Source: Deltaproteobacteria bacterium (GTDB lineage Bacteria; Desulfobacterota; Desulfobacteria; Desulfobacterales; SpSt-501). Taken from it: 59,088 nt of DNA. How positions within the stretch are numbered: the first letter of the stretch is position 1; every line of letters starts with the position of its first letter. Location of the stretch: contig JACRCN010000086.1 in assembly GCA_016219005.1 (NCBI GenBank), forward strand, positions 1-59,088, read 5' to 3'. The notes below the pieces were generated by a model. That model was not told the DNA's origin, did not search any database, and saw only the letters and a program-made list of their open reading frames with translations. This document shows positions 44,630 through 54,191 of the stretch, one piece after another. Made by a program: the position numbers and the translations under genes.

Positions 44630-45874
44630 ATGCGTGACTACGATCGCATCGCGAATAAGATCACAGCGGTACTCTTTTTTTCACAAAGCCTCAGTTCGGC
44701 CGGCTTCATCGCTGCCTTCACGGTCAATGCCCTGGTTGCCGTTGACTTGACCGGCTGGACAGCCATGGCAGGTGTGCCTGGTGCTATCTACGTCCTTGGG
44801 CAGGCCGGCGGGGCCCTGGTTTGGGGCTTCAGCTTCGAGAAGATCGGCCGCAGATGGGGCCTCGCCCTCGGGCAGATAATCGGGGTTATCGGATCAGCAA
44901 TTGCCATAACCGCTGTAGTCGGCTGTTCCTTTCTCTTCTTTCTGACCGGTCTCGTTATGGTCGGGATGGCCAGATCAGCAGTGGACCTTGGTCGCTTTAT
45001 TGCCGCTGAGGTCCATCATCCTGAAATGCGCGGACGGGCTATCTCCAAAGTCGTATTGGGAAGCACGGTCGGCGCCATCGTGGGGCCTCTCCTGGTCGGT
45101 CCTACGGGCGAGCTGGCAACGATGGCGGGATTGCCCGAGCTGTCCGGTCCTTATGGCGTCGGATTTGTCGTGCTTGTGCTCGCTGCCATATTGATACTGT
45201 CGGGGTTGAGACCTGAACCACGCGAAATCGGAAGAGAACTTAGCCGCGTGCATACCGAATCGGGCCCAGCCCAGGAGACCCGCAGCCTCTCCGCAATAGT
45301 GCGGCAGCCCGGCGTTTTAGCGGCAATGGTCACCATGGTCTTCGCCCAGATGGTCATGGTAGTGCCCATGTCGATTACCTCTGTTCACATGAAGACCCAT
45401 CAGCATCCTCTGAGCATGGTATCCCTTGTGATATCCGCCCACACCCTGGGCATGTTTGCCTTTTCTCTCATTACCGGAAAGATGACGGACCGCTGGGGCC
45501 GGCTGCCGGTCATTATTTTGGGGGCATCGGTTATGATCATCTCCTGCCTCATCGCTGGGCCTTCAGTCAATCTGCTGCCGCTGGTGATTGCCCTCTTCCT
45601 TCTCGGGCTGGGTTGGAATTTTGCCTATGTGGCGGGATCGACGCTGCTTGCCGACCAGCTTTCAGCCAAAGAGAGGGCCAAGACACAGGGGTTCAACGAC
45701 CTGCTCCTGAATCTCGCCTCGGCAGGCAGCCAGGTGGGGAGCGGCGTCATTTATGCTTTCGGCGGGTTTATGCTTATGAGTCTCACATCAGCGATAATGG
45801 CCGTAGTACCACTGGCCGCCGTCGTGTGGTTGCGGGTCGCCCAGGCCAACAAACAATCCGGGACGAACATATAG
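44630..45874 (+). CDS. MFS transporter
   Basis: Inner-membrane permease of 414 aa with about twelve hydrophobic segments. MFS motifs are visible as GFSFEKIGRRWG and MTDRWGRLPV. The N-terminal half also carries ARSAVDLGRFIAAE and a GRA-type motif after it. Substrate unknown. The GGAGAG site 6 bases before the ATG at 44630 decides the start; the frame extends upstream to 44531. It stands between two copies of a small orphan gene, in an accessory patch. Confidence 0.82.
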   Translation: MRDYDRIANKITAVLFFSQSLSSAGFIAAFTVNALVAVDLTGWTAMAGVPGAIYVLGQAGGALVWGFSFEKIGRRWGLALGQIIGVIGSAIAITAVVGCSFLFFLTGLVMVGMARSAVDLGRFIAAEVHHPEMRGRAISKVVLGSTVGAIVGPLLVGPTGELATMAGLPELSGPYGVGFVVLVLAAILILSGLRPEPREIGRELSRVHTESGPAQETRSLSAIVRQPGVLAAMVTMVFAQMVMVVPMSITSVHMKTHQHPLSMVSLVISAHTLGMFAFSLITGKMTDRWGRLPVIILGASVMIISCLIAGPSVNLLPLVIALFLLGLGWNFAYVAGSTLLADQLSAKERAKTQGFNDLLLNLASAGSQVGSGVIYAFGGFMLMSLTSAIMAVVPLAAVVWLRVAQANKQSGTNI

Positions 45875-46048
45875 CTCTCATGGTATTGGGACTTTCGCGA
45901 AATAGCCGGGTGATAATCGTGGGACACAACGCATAATTCTCAGTATCCATGGACGAAGATAGTTTAACCGGACAGAATCAAGGCGGGCGTTAAGGAGGAC
46001 ACATAACGCATAAACACATGCCTGTTCCCCAACCTAACCCTATTCATT

Positions 46049-46195
46049 GTGAAAGCTGACGGTTCGTTGGAACGCCCGCCGGCGGGAAGGTATAACCGGC
46101 TCCTTCGGCGAAACTCAAACGAGCAGTCGCGGCAATATGCCGGCAGGCGAGTCCGGTGTGGTGTAACGGTGAAACGATCTCAAGAGATCAGATAA
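46049..46195 (+). pseudogene. Decayed duplicate of the 44069 orphan gene
   Basis: 46041-46170 matches 44088-44217 at about 85 percent. The duplicate starts in frame only at a GTG; the ATG at 46018 is one base out of register, and the frame ends early at TAA (46193-46195), half the parent length. The region 45875-46430 otherwise holds a short direct repeat (AACGCATAA at 45928-45936 and 46005-46013) and no gene. Confidence 0.7.
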
Positions 46196-46240
46196 AGATT
46201 CGGGTCAGGCCTATGTCTTATCCTGAACCCCTTAATTCAA

Positions 46241-46269
46241 TTGACAAAGAAAAACTGATATGCAATACG
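46241..46269 (+). promoter_or_regulatory. Possible promoter of the M20-dpp operon
   Basis: A perfect TTGACA (46241-46246) with a 17-base spacer to AATACG (46264-46269), a poor -10 box. It is 160 bases before the M20 ATG. A better site was not seen. Confidence 0.3.
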
Positions 46270-46430
46270 CTCGCATTCGATCTGTAAAAGCTAGTTATTA
46301 CCCATCTGAGTCGGCTTTCAAAGCCAAACGGCTGGTGAAAATCGACCAGTGGGCGGGAACTTATTTTTGAGGCTGCGCGCTCTTTCTTCAATCTATTACT
46401 TCACGCTCGAATGATGATTTGAGGCAAGCG

Positions 46431-47606
46431 ATGGATTTCGATTCCCACCCCCTTTTGAGCTGGCTCAGCCAGGTACGCCGTGATTTCCACCAAAACCCCG
46501 AGCTTTCCTTCCAGGAATTCCGCACGACGGCCAAGATTAAGGAAATCCTCTCCGGGCTGGGCATTCCTCTCCAGGAACTTCCCGGCCTGCCCACCGGCGC
46601 GGCCGGCTATCTGCAAGGCAGTGGCGGCCGGGGCAAGGTCATCGGCATGCGGGGCGACATAGACGCCCTGCCCATGACCGAACTCAACGACGTTCCCTAC
46701 AAGTCGGTCAACCCGGGAGTCATGCATTCCTGCGGCCACGACTGCCACGGGACCATGGTCCTGGGCGTGGCCAAGAAACTTGTCGAGTCGGGACTGGCTC
46801 GAAAGCTGAAGGGCGGGGTCAAGTTCATCCTCCAGCCCGCCGAAGAAGTGGCGGGCGGGGCCAAATCCATGATCGAAAACGGCGTGTTGCGAACCCCCCC
46901 TCTGGACCGCGTCCTGGCAGGCCACATGTTCGTAGACCTGCCGGCCGGCCAGGTCGGTTTTTTCAAAGAGAACAGCCACGCAGCTGCCGACACGTTCAAA
47001 CTTACCCTCTTGGGCAAGGGCGCCCACGGGGCTCACCCCCATTACGGCTTGGACCCGGTAGTGGCCGGTGCACATCTGGTGACCGCATTGCAGTCCATTG
47101 TGGGCCGGAACGTGGACCCCACCGAGTCGGCCGTCATCACCGTGGGCCAGCTTATAGCAGGCACCGCGCCCAACATCATCCCAGACCGGCTTTTTTTAAG
47201 CGGTACCGTGCGAACCTTCAAGCCCCACATCAGGGATTTGGTCAAGGCCAGGCTGCTGGAGGTAGTGGAGGCCACGGCAAAGGCCTTTCGCATGGAGGTG
47301 GATTACCAGTTCATCGACGGCGTACCCGCCTGCATGGTGGACCCGAAGGTGACCGAGGAAGTTTTCCAGGCCGCGGTTAAAGTCCTTGGGGAAGCCAACG
47401 TGCATTGGCTCAAGCCCAAAATGGGCGGCGAGGATTTTGCCTATTTCACCCAGGCCGTGCCGGGAACCTTCATGCGGGTTGGCTGCGGCAATCCGGCCAA
47501 AGGCATCGCAGGCCGGGCCCATTCACCCCATTTCGACGTGGATGAAACCGCCCTGGCCGTGGGCGTTGAGGTCTTTATCGAGGCAATCAAGACCTATTTG
47601 GGCTAA
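46431..47606 (+). CDS. M20 family amidohydrolase (carboxypeptidase/aminoacylase type)
   Basis: 391 aa cytosolic metallohydrolase that cleaves amide or peptide bonds, e.g. of N-acyl amino acids. Metal and catalytic motifs: GMRGDIDALPM (Asp ligand), MHSCGHDCHG, LQPAEEVAGGAK (Glu pair), PKMGGEDFAYF and a final AHSPHFDVDE. The inserted dimerisation domain spans about residues 180-290. GAGG lies 7 bases before the ATG at 46431. The following ABC importer suggests the two process an imported peptide or acyl-amino acid. Confidence 0.9.
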   Translation: MDFDSHPLLSWLSQVRRDFHQNPELSFQEFRTTAKIKEILSGLGIPLQELPGLPTGAAGYLQGSGGRGKVIGMRGDIDALPMTELNDVPYKSVNPGVMHSCGHDCHGTMVLGVAKKLVESGLARKLKGGVKFILQPAEEVAGGAKSMIENGVLRTPPLDRVLAGHMFVDLPAGQVGFFKENSHAAADTFKLTLLGKGAHGAHPHYGLDPVVAGAHLVTALQSIVGRNVDPTESAVITVGQLIAGTAPNIIPDRLFLSGTVRTFKPHIRDLVKARLLEVVEATAKAFRMEVDYQFIDGVPACMVDPKVTEEVFQAAVKVLGEANVHWLKPKMGGEDFAYFTQAVPGTFMRVGCGNPAKGIAGRAHSPHFDVDETALAVGVEVFIEAIKTYLG

Positions 47607-47650
47607 AAGCGTCCATGCCTCGGGCGCGGCTCAAACTCAAGGAGGAATGC

Positions 47651-49195
47651 ATGAAATCGGCAATGAAAACCTTGCTCCTGATCCTGGCCTGGACGATGAT
47701 AGCGTCGCCGGCTCTGGCCCAGACCATGATCCATGGCGCCGCCAGCGAGCCCAGAGCCTTAGACCCCTATTTCTACGCCGAGACCCCGACCAACTCCATC
47801 AACTACAATATCTACGACGCGCTGGTCTGGTATGACCACGACGCCAAGCTTATCCCGGGCCTGGCCGAAAAATGGGAGAATCCCGACGCCCTCACCTGGC
47901 TATTTTATCTGCGCAAGGGGGTCAAGTTTCACGACGGTTCGGACTTCACCGCCGAGGACGTGGTCTTTTCTATCGAACGCTGCGGCAGCTGGGCCCGCTC
48001 CGGCTTCAAGGACTCGGTGCGCGACATCGCTAAGGTCGAGATTATCGATCCCTACAAGGTAAAGATCACCACTAAGGCGCCCTTTGCCATCCTTCCGGAC
48101 ATGATGGTCCGAGTGATGATCATGTCAAAGGCTCACGTCCAAAAGACCGGAGACGACGCCCAGGCCACCAACCCCGTGGGCACCGGGGCATACAAGCTCA
48201 AGGAGTGGATAAAGGGCGACCACCTCACCTTGACGGCCAATGCGGCCTACTGGCGCGGGGCCCCCAGAATCGAGACGGTCAACTTAAGGCCCCTCACGAA
48301 CGACGCCACCCGGACCGCCGCACTAATTTCCAGCGAGGTCCATCTCATTGACGACGTTCCGGCACGGGATCTGGACCGGCTCAATAAGGACGACCGCCTG
48401 GAAGTGACCTCCAAGCCGGGCAACCGGACCATGATGCTCTATCTCGACCAAGCCAGGCAAAACAGCCCCAAGGTCGACAGCCCTACCGGCAAAAATCCTC
48501 TCCAAGACGTGCGGGTTCGCCGGGCCATCCACTTGGGCATCAACGTTGAGGCCATCATCAAGCATATCATGAACGGGGTGGGCGAACCGGCCACCCAGAC
48601 CTACCCCAGATTCATCTACGGCTACGACTCGAGCATCACCCGACCTGGTCACAACCTCCAGAAGGCCAAGGAACTCCTCAAGGAAGCCGGCTATCCCAAC
48701 GGCTTTGGCATCACCCTGGATGCGACCAACGACCGCTACCCCAACGACGAACAGGTGGCCCAGGCCATCGCCGCCGACCTGAGCAAGATCGGCATCAAGG
48801 TCAAGGTCAACGCAATTCCCAAGAACAACTTCTTCCCCATGGCCGACAAGGCGGATGTCAGCATGGCTTTCGCCGGCTGGGCCTGCAATCCGCCCGACGC
48901 CATACGCTTCCTTTTACCCTTAGCCCACACGTATGACCAGAAGCTGGGAGCGGGCCGCTACAATTACGGCCGCTATTCCAACCCGAAGGTTGACGCCCTG
49001 GCACAGGAAGCCTCGACCAACATGGATCCCAAGAAACGCCTGGAGATCATGTCCACGGCCAGCCGGCTGCTGATGGAAGACATGGCCTTCGTGCCTCTGT
49101 TCAACCTGGTAAATGTGTTCGCCAAGTCCAAGAAACTGGACTGGGTCCAAAGAATCGACCAGTACACCTGGTACTTTGACATGGCCCTCAAATAG
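47651..49195 (+). CDS. ABC transporter, periplasmic peptide-binding protein (family 5)
   Basis: 514 aa. A signal peptide (cleavage near ALA-QT) is followed by an SBP family 5 (DppA/OppA) fold: ALDPYFYAETPTNSINYNIYDALV, GVKFHDGSDFTAEDVVFSIER, PVGTGAYKLKEW and VRRAIHLGIN. The ligand is probably a di- or oligopeptide, though nickel and opine systems share this fold. AGGAGG lies 6 bases before the ATG at 47651. First gene of the five-gene importer. Confidence 0.92.
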   Translation: MKSAMKTLLLILAWTMIASPALAQTMIHGAASEPRALDPYFYAETPTNSINYNIYDALVWYDHDAKLIPGLAEKWENPDALTWLFYLRKGVKFHDGSDFTAEDVVFSIERCGSWARSGFKDSVRDIAKVEIIDPYKVKITTKAPFAILPDMMVRVMIMSKAHVQKTGDDAQATNPVGTGAYKLKEWIKGDHLTLTANAAYWRGAPRIETVNLRPLTNDATRTAALISSEVHLIDDVPARDLDRLNKDDRLEVTSKPGNRTMMLYLDQARQNSPKVDSPTGKNPLQDVRVRRAIHLGINVEAIIKHIMNGVGEPATQTYPRFIYGYDSSITRPGHNLQKAKELLKEAGYPNGFGITLDATNDRYPNDEQVAQAIAADLSKIGIKVKVNAIPKNNFFPMADKADVSMAFAGWACNPPDAIRFLLPLAHTYDQKLGAGRYNYGRYSNPKVDALAQEASTNMDPKKRLEIMSTASRLLMEDMAFVPLFNLVNVFAKSKKLDWVQRIDQYTWYFDMALK

Positions 49196-49207
49196 CCCGG
49201 CCGGCCC

Positions 49208-50173
49208 GTGTTCGCCTTCATCCTCAGACGCATCTATCAGAGCGTGCTGGTTCTCTTTTGCGTCAGTCTGGTGGTTTTCGCCATTCTCTACCTTTCCGGC
49301 GATCCCATTCAGATGCTCCTGCCCGCGGACGCAAGCCAAGAGCAGATAGACGAAATGCGTCGCCATCTGGGCCTGGACGAACCTTTTTGGGCCCAGTACC
49401 TGAGTTTTTTACGCAACGCCCTTCAAGGCGACATGGGCCGCTCCTTTACCTTCAACCAGCCGGCGGTCAAGCTCATCTTGGAGCGGGCCCCGGCCACCCT
49501 TGAGCTGGCGGTTTCGGCCATGATCCTGGCCATCCTCTTGGGAATCCCGGCCGGGCTCTTCGCCGCAGTCAAGCCGAAGAGCTGGCTGACCCAGATCATC
49601 ATGTCCGGCTCGCTCTTCGGCATCAGCCTCCCTGTCTTCTGGATGGGGATCATGCTCATCATGGTTTTTTCCGTGTTCTTGGGTTGGCTGCCCTCCTCGG
49701 GCCGGGGCCAGACCGCCTCTTTCGGGGGGATTCAGCTTGGCTTTCTCACCTGGGATGGCTGCAAACATCTGCTCATGCCGGCCTTCACTCTGGCTATCCA
49801 TCAGGTGGCCATGATCGTGCGCCTGGTCCGGGCCGGCATGATGGAGGTCATGCTCCAGGACTACATCAAGTTTCTCCGGGCCAAAGGGCTTTCGGAAAGG
49901 CGGGTGGTCCTGGTCCACGCCCTCAAGAACATCATGATCCCTGTAGTCACCATCATCGGCCTGCAAACCGGCTACACCATTGCCTTCGCCATCGTTACCG
50001 AGAGTATCTTCGCCTGGCCGGGCATGGGCAAGCTGGTCATAGACGCCATCCATTCCCTGGACCGGCCGGTCATCTTGGCCTATCTCCTGGTGGTGGCATT
50101 GATGTTCGTGTTCATCAATTTCATGGTGGATTTGACCTATTCCTTCCTCGATCCCCGTATAAGGCTCAAGTAA
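49208..50173 (+). CDS. ABC transporter, peptide permease (DppB type)
   Basis: 321 aa membrane permease with six segments and the EAA loop region around DYIKFLRAKGLSERRVVLVHALKN. The N-terminal FILRRIYQSVLVLF is the standard DppB/OppB start. GTG start at 49208, 12 bases behind the binding protein gene. Confidence 0.93.
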   Translation: MFAFILRRIYQSVLVLFCVSLVVFAILYLSGDPIQMLLPADASQEQIDEMRRHLGLDEPFWAQYLSFLRNALQGDMGRSFTFNQPAVKLILERAPATLELAVSAMILAILLGIPAGLFAAVKPKSWLTQIIMSGSLFGISLPVFWMGIMLIMVFSVFLGWLPSSGRGQTASFGGIQLGFLTWDGCKHLLMPAFTLAIHQVAMIVRLVRAGMMEVMLQDYIKFLRAKGLSERRVVLVHALKNIMIPVVTIIGLQTGYTIAFAIVTESIFAWPGMGKLVIDAIHSLDRPVILAYLLVVALMFVFINFMVDLTYSFLDPRIRLK

Positions 50174-50174
50174 G

Positions 50175-51053
50175 ATGAACTGGCACGCGCTCAGGGAGTC
50201 TTGGTCCGAGTTCCGGGAAAGCCCGGCCGGTCTTTGCGGGTTGTTCCTGACCACGCTGCTTTTTCTGGCGGCGCTCCTAGCCCCTCTGCTCAGCCCTCTG
50301 AACCCCTACGACCTTGAGCAGCTATTCCTTGAAAATAGCCTTAAGGTGCCATCTTTGCTCGATAATTGGGCCTACGAGAGCTTCATGCTGGGCTCTGACG
50401 GCCAAGGGCGCTGTATGTACAGCGCCATACTCTATGGACTGCGTATTTCTCTCTACGTGGGGGTGGCCAGCACCCTGCTTTCGGCCCTCATCGGCACCCT
50501 GGCCGGGCTTTGGGCTGGCTACCAGGGGGGCCGGACCGACACCCTGATCATGCGCTTAGCCGACATTCAGCTCTCCTTCCCGGCCATCCTCATCGCCCTG
50601 GTGATCATGTCCCTCTGGGGCCAGGGGGTCGGAAAGATCATCATCGCCATCAGCGCAGTGAACTGGGTCTTCTACGCACGCACCGCCCGGGCCTCAACCC
50701 TTTCAGAAAAAGAAAAAGATTATGTTGACGCAGCCATCTCTATCGGGGTTTCCGCCCCGGCTATCATGTTGAGCGAAGTCTTGCCCAACATCATGGCCCC
50801 CATCATCGTGATCGGGACCGTACGCATCGCCAACGCCATCCTCTTGGAGGCCACCTTGAGTTTCCTGGGGCTGGGGGTGCCCGTCACCGAGCCTTCCCTG
50901 GGGGCCTTGGTTAACGAGGGTTATCGGGTGCTTTTCAGCGGCCAGTGGTGGGTATCGGTTTTTCCGGGTCTGGCTTTGATGCTCGTCGTGCTGGGCATCA
51001 ACCAACTGGGAGACCGGCTCAGAGACATCCTCAACCCGAGACTTAAACGATGA
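50175..51053 (+). CDS. ABC transporter, peptide permease (DppC type)
   Basis: 292 aa with six membrane segments. The GSDGQGRCMYSAILYGLRISL and EKDYVDAAISIGVSAPAIMLSEVLPN (EAA loop) blocks mark the second permease of the Dpp/Opp family. It starts one base after the dppB stop and overlaps the next gene by 4 bases (ATGA). Confidence 0.93.
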   Translation: MNWHALRESWSEFRESPAGLCGLFLTTLLFLAALLAPLLSPLNPYDLEQLFLENSLKVPSLLDNWAYESFMLGSDGQGRCMYSAILYGLRISLYVGVASTLLSALIGTLAGLWAGYQGGRTDTLIMRLADIQLSFPAILIALVIMSLWGQGVGKIIIAISAVNWVFYARTARASTLSEKEKDYVDAAISIGVSAPAIMLSEVLPNIMAPIIVIGTVRIANAILLEATLSFLGLGVPVTEPSLGALVNEGYRVLFSGQWWVSVFPGLALMLVVLGINQLGDRLRDILNPRLKR

Positions 51054-52024
51054 GCGGCGCCGATGTGATCCTTGAAATAAAGGGCCTCAAGACCCATTTC
51101 TTCACTCGACGGGGGGTTGTCAAGGCCGTAGACGGGGTGGATTTTTCCCTGCGCCGGGGGGAGGTCATGGGACTGGTGGGGGAATCCGGAGCGGGCAAGT
51201 CCATCACCGGCTTTTCCATACTCCGCCTCATAGACGAACCGGGCCGGATCGTGGACGGAGAGGTGATCTTCGAGGGCCGCGATCTGCTGACGGTACCCGA
51301 AGCGGAGATGCGCCGGCTTCGGGGTGACCGGCTGGCCATGGTATTTCAAGACCCTCAGACCTCTCTGGACCCGGTCTTCACGGTCGGCTCCCAGATCGTT
51401 GAATCCCTGGTCTTTCACCAGAGCCTGAGCCCTTCCCAGGCTGGCTCCCGGGCGGCGGAGCTTTTGCGGGCGGTGGGTATCCCGGACGCGGAAAAGCGTC
51501 TGGCGGCTTATCCGCACCAGTTCTCCGGAGGCATGCGTCAGCGGGTGGTGGTCGCCATCGCCATGGCCCAAAACCCAGCGCTTCTGGTGGCCGACGAGCC
51601 CACGACGGCTCTCGACGTCACCATCCAGGCTCAGGTGCTCACCCTCATGCGCCGCTTGGTCCGGAATCATGGCACGGCCATGATCCTGATCACCCACAAT
51701 ATGGCCCTGGTGGGACAGTTCTGCGACAGCATTGCCGTCATGTACGCAGGCCAGCTCATCGAGCACGGAACCAAGGAGAAGGTCATTCGCGACCCCCAGC
51801 ACCCCTACACCCAGGGCCTCATCCGCTCGATCCCCGGCCGGCAGGAGCGCTGCCGCCGCCTGGACCAGATTCCAGGAATGATGCCCAACCTCATCGACCT
51901 TCCACCAGGCTGCCCTTTCCGCCCTCGATGTCCATCGGCCGGCGGGGACTGTGTCCAGCGGCCCCTTTTGCGGCCGGTGGGCTTGGACCACCAGGCAGCT
52001 TGCTGGCGAAGGAACAGGCCATGA
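51050..52024 (+). CDS. ABC transporter, ATPase (DppD type)
   Basis: 324 aa ATPase. Walker A GESGAGKS (Lys in GKS), signature FSGGMRQRVV, Walker B LLVADEPTTALD, and the C-terminal oligopeptide motif CPFRPRCPSA that binds an iron-sulfur cluster in some homologues. It powers import together with the next gene. Start overlaps dppC and end overlaps dppF, each by 4 bases. Confidence 0.95.
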   Translation: MSGADVILEIKGLKTHFFTRRGVVKAVDGVDFSLRRGEVMGLVGESGAGKSITGFSILRLIDEPGRIVDGEVIFEGRDLLTVPEAEMRRLRGDRLAMVFQDPQTSLDPVFTVGSQIVESLVFHQSLSPSQAGSRAAELLRAVGIPDAEKRLAAYPHQFSGGMRQRVVVAIAMAQNPALLVADEPTTALDVTIQAQVLTLMRRLVRNHGTAMILITHNMALVGQFCDSIAVMYAGQLIEHGTKEKVIRDPQHPYTQGLIRSIPGRQERCRRLDQIPGMMPNLIDLPPGCPFRPRCPSAGGDCVQRPLLRPVGLDHQAACWRRNRP

Positions 52025-53043
52025 CCGTGAACCAACCTCTTTTACGCGTCGAGGGCCTGACCAAGCATTTTCCGGTCCAGAAGGGGCTGCTCGACCGAAT
52101 CAGCTTCCAGGGCGGCAGGCTGGCCTTGCGCTCCCAGGTTGTGCACGCCGTCAACGGAGTGAACTTGGTTCTGGCTCGAGGCGAGACCCTGGCTCTGGTG
52201 GGGGAATCGGGGTGCGGAAAATCCACCCTGGCCAAGACCATCATAGGGCTCCATACGCCCACGGCTGGCCAGGTATATTTCGAAGGTCAGGAGATCAGCC
52301 GCCTCCAGGGTCGTGCCCGCAAGCCCTTCCGGAAGAAGATTCAGATGATTTTCCAAGACCCCTTTTCCTCGCTCAATCCCCGTAAGAAGGTCATGGACAT
52401 CATCGCGGCACCCATGAAGGTCCACGGCCTGGTCGGAAAAACAGATAGGCAGACCAAAGTCTATGAATTGATGGAGAAAGTCGGTTTGCATCCGGCCTAT
52501 GCCAACCGCTACCCCCACCAATTTTCGGGTGGTCAGCGGCAACGCATCGGCATCGCCCGCTCCTTGGCCAGCCTACCGGAGCTCATCATCGCCGATGAGC
52601 CCATCTCAGCCCTGGATGTCTCAATCCAGGCCCAGGTCCTTAATCTGCTCATGGCGATGCAGGAGGAGTTCCATCTGACCTATCTTTTTGTGTCTCATGA
52701 CTTGAGTGTGGTCAAGCACTTGAGCAACCGGGTGGCGGTGATGTACCTGGGCTTTTTGGTGGAAGTGGCCGAGACGGAGGCCATTTTCCTTAAGCCCGCC
52801 CATCCTTACACCAGGTTGCTTTTCGCGGCCATCCCCACCCTGGATGTGCTAGAATTCCGGGAAGGCGACCAGCAGGAGGGAGAGGTGCCGACACCCATCG
52901 ATCTAACCCGTGGCTGCCCTTTTCATCCCCGCTGCGGCCGGACCCAGGCCCTTTGTAGAGAGATGCGTCCTGAGTTGACGTCCCTCGCCTCGGTTTCGGG
53001 AGGAGAGCACCTTCTGGCCTGTCATTATCCGGTCCGGGACTGA
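52021..53043 (+). CDS. ABC transporter, ATPase (DppF type)
   Basis: 340 aa. Walker A GESGCGKST, signature FSGGQRQRIGIARSLA, Walker B LIIADEPISALDVS and C-terminal CPFHPRCGRTQALC. The ATG at 52021 overlaps the dppD stop (ATGA). Last gene of the operon. No terminator hairpin is evident in the following 335 bases. Confidence 0.95.
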   Translation: MTVNQPLLRVEGLTKHFPVQKGLLDRISFQGGRLALRSQVVHAVNGVNLVLARGETLALVGESGCGKSTLAKTIIGLHTPTAGQVYFEGQEISRLQGRARKPFRKKIQMIFQDPFSSLNPRKKVMDIIAAPMKVHGLVGKTDRQTKVYELMEKVGLHPAYANRYPHQFSGGQRQRIGIARSLASLPELIIADEPISALDVSIQAQVLNLLMAMQEEFHLTYLFVSHDLSVVKHLSNRVAVMYLGFLVEVAETEAIFLKPAHPYTRLLFAAIPTLDVLEFREGDQQEGEVPTPIDLTRGCPFHPRCGRTQALCREMRPELTSLASVSGGEHLLACHYPVRD

Positions 53044-53378
53044 TTGAGCAAGAAAGCCCGTAGGTTCAACCAAACCTGAAAATTCCTGAAGCTGCACCTT
53101 GCATCTAATCGCAAATCGCATTGACACCGTTCAGAAAACGATTACGAGAAAAAATATAAATGGCCATGGACCCCGCTTCTTTGCTGAATCAGCGAAAAGC
53201 CACTGTTTTTATTGTATCATTTAAAATGGATAATTTTTTTCTCCTTTTTTTCAACTTCCCCTTCAGTTGATCGTCCCCCTTGCCGATAATGGGATCAGGT
53301 ATGTAAAATTTCTCTTTATTCTAGGGTTGCCACGAATACCCCGCTCATACATCATCTGATGAATTTAAGGAGGTTACC
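53044..53378 (+). other. 335-base AT-rich spacer ahead of the PstS-like gene
   Basis: No gene is seen. It contains several T and A runs and a TTGACA at 53121-53126 that lacks a partner -10. A promoter for the next gene presumably lies here, but I cannot place it. Confidence 0.3.
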
Positions 53379-54152
53379 TTGAACAAATCGATCTTTTCTG
53401 GAGCCGTGTCAGTAGCAGCAGTATTTTTCATCCTGAGCTTGGTGTCACCCTGCTTTGCCGAAGAGGTAAAGATCGGGGCCGGAGCAGCGCCCACGGAAAA
53501 CGTCTTCAAGAAAATCATGGTGCCCATGGAGAAAGCCATCGGAGTGAAGGTCATTCTGGTCTCAAACGGCCCTTCCGAGGCGTTGAAAGATCTGGATAAA
53601 AACGCCGTGGATGCGGCATCGGGCGGTGTAACCTTTCCGGACTGGATGGCCATGATGGACAAGGAAGGCTACCAGATCCCGGACAAAAGCGCCTACAAGC
53701 ATCGCGTGATCGGCAAGGACCTTGTCAAGGTTCTGACGAATAAGGACGTGACGGTGAAGCAGCTTTCGAAGGATCAGCTCAAGGGGGTTTTCACCGGCTC
53801 GGTGAAGAACTGGAAAGAAGTGGGCGGACCCGACAAGCCGGTTGTCGTCTTACTGGGCACCAAAATTCCCGGCACCCAGAGCGTGTTCCAGAAACAGGTG
53901 ATGGACGGCGGCGAATACACCAAGGTCGCCAAAGAAGGGACCACGGCCGAAGACTTAAAGGCCAAAGCCGCAGCAACCTCCGGTGCGGTGTGCCTGGGGC
54001 CGGCCTCCATCGTAGACAGCTCCGTCAACGCACCGGAGATTCCTGAAATCGGCCGCCCCATTACCCTGATCACGAAAGGCGAGCCCTCCCCCAGCATCGT
54101 CAAGATGCTGGAGTATATCCGGGGCGAAGGAAAAAAATACATCGACAACTGA
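53379..54152 (+). CDS. PstS-like periplasmic substrate-binding protein
   Basis: 257 aa. A signal peptide (cleavage near CFA-EE) precedes a type II periplasmic binding fold. The block QLKGVFTGSVKNWKEVGG is the PstS/PBP-like hinge-loop motif seen in phosphate-binding proteins (IFxGxIxxWxE). TTG start at 53379 with AAGGAGG 6 bases before it. No pst permease or ATPase lies nearby. The gene 39 bases downstream is a chemoreceptor, so it may serve as an indirect chemotaxis ligand sensor. The ligand (phosphate or another oxyanion) is unproven. Confidence 0.8.
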   Translation: MNKSIFSGAVSVAAVFFILSLVSPCFAEEVKIGAGAAPTENVFKKIMVPMEKAIGVKVILVSNGPSEALKDLDKNAVDAASGGVTFPDWMAMMDKEGYQIPDKSAYKHRVIGKDLVKVLTNKDVTVKQLSKDQLKGVFTGSVKNWKEVGGPDKPVVVLLGTKIPGTQSVFQKQVMDGGEYTKVAKEGTTAEDLKAKAAATSGAVCLGPASIVDSSVNAPEIPEIGRPITLITKGEPSPSIVKMLEYIRGEGKKYIDN

Positions 54153-54191
54153 ATTGGACGAATTGGGCGTTCTGAACGCCAGGAGCTATCG

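Noticed and set aside
53121-53126. TTGACA as -35 box of the PstS-like gene promoter
   Set aside because: No -10-like hexamer at 16-18 bases; distance to the gene over 250 bases.
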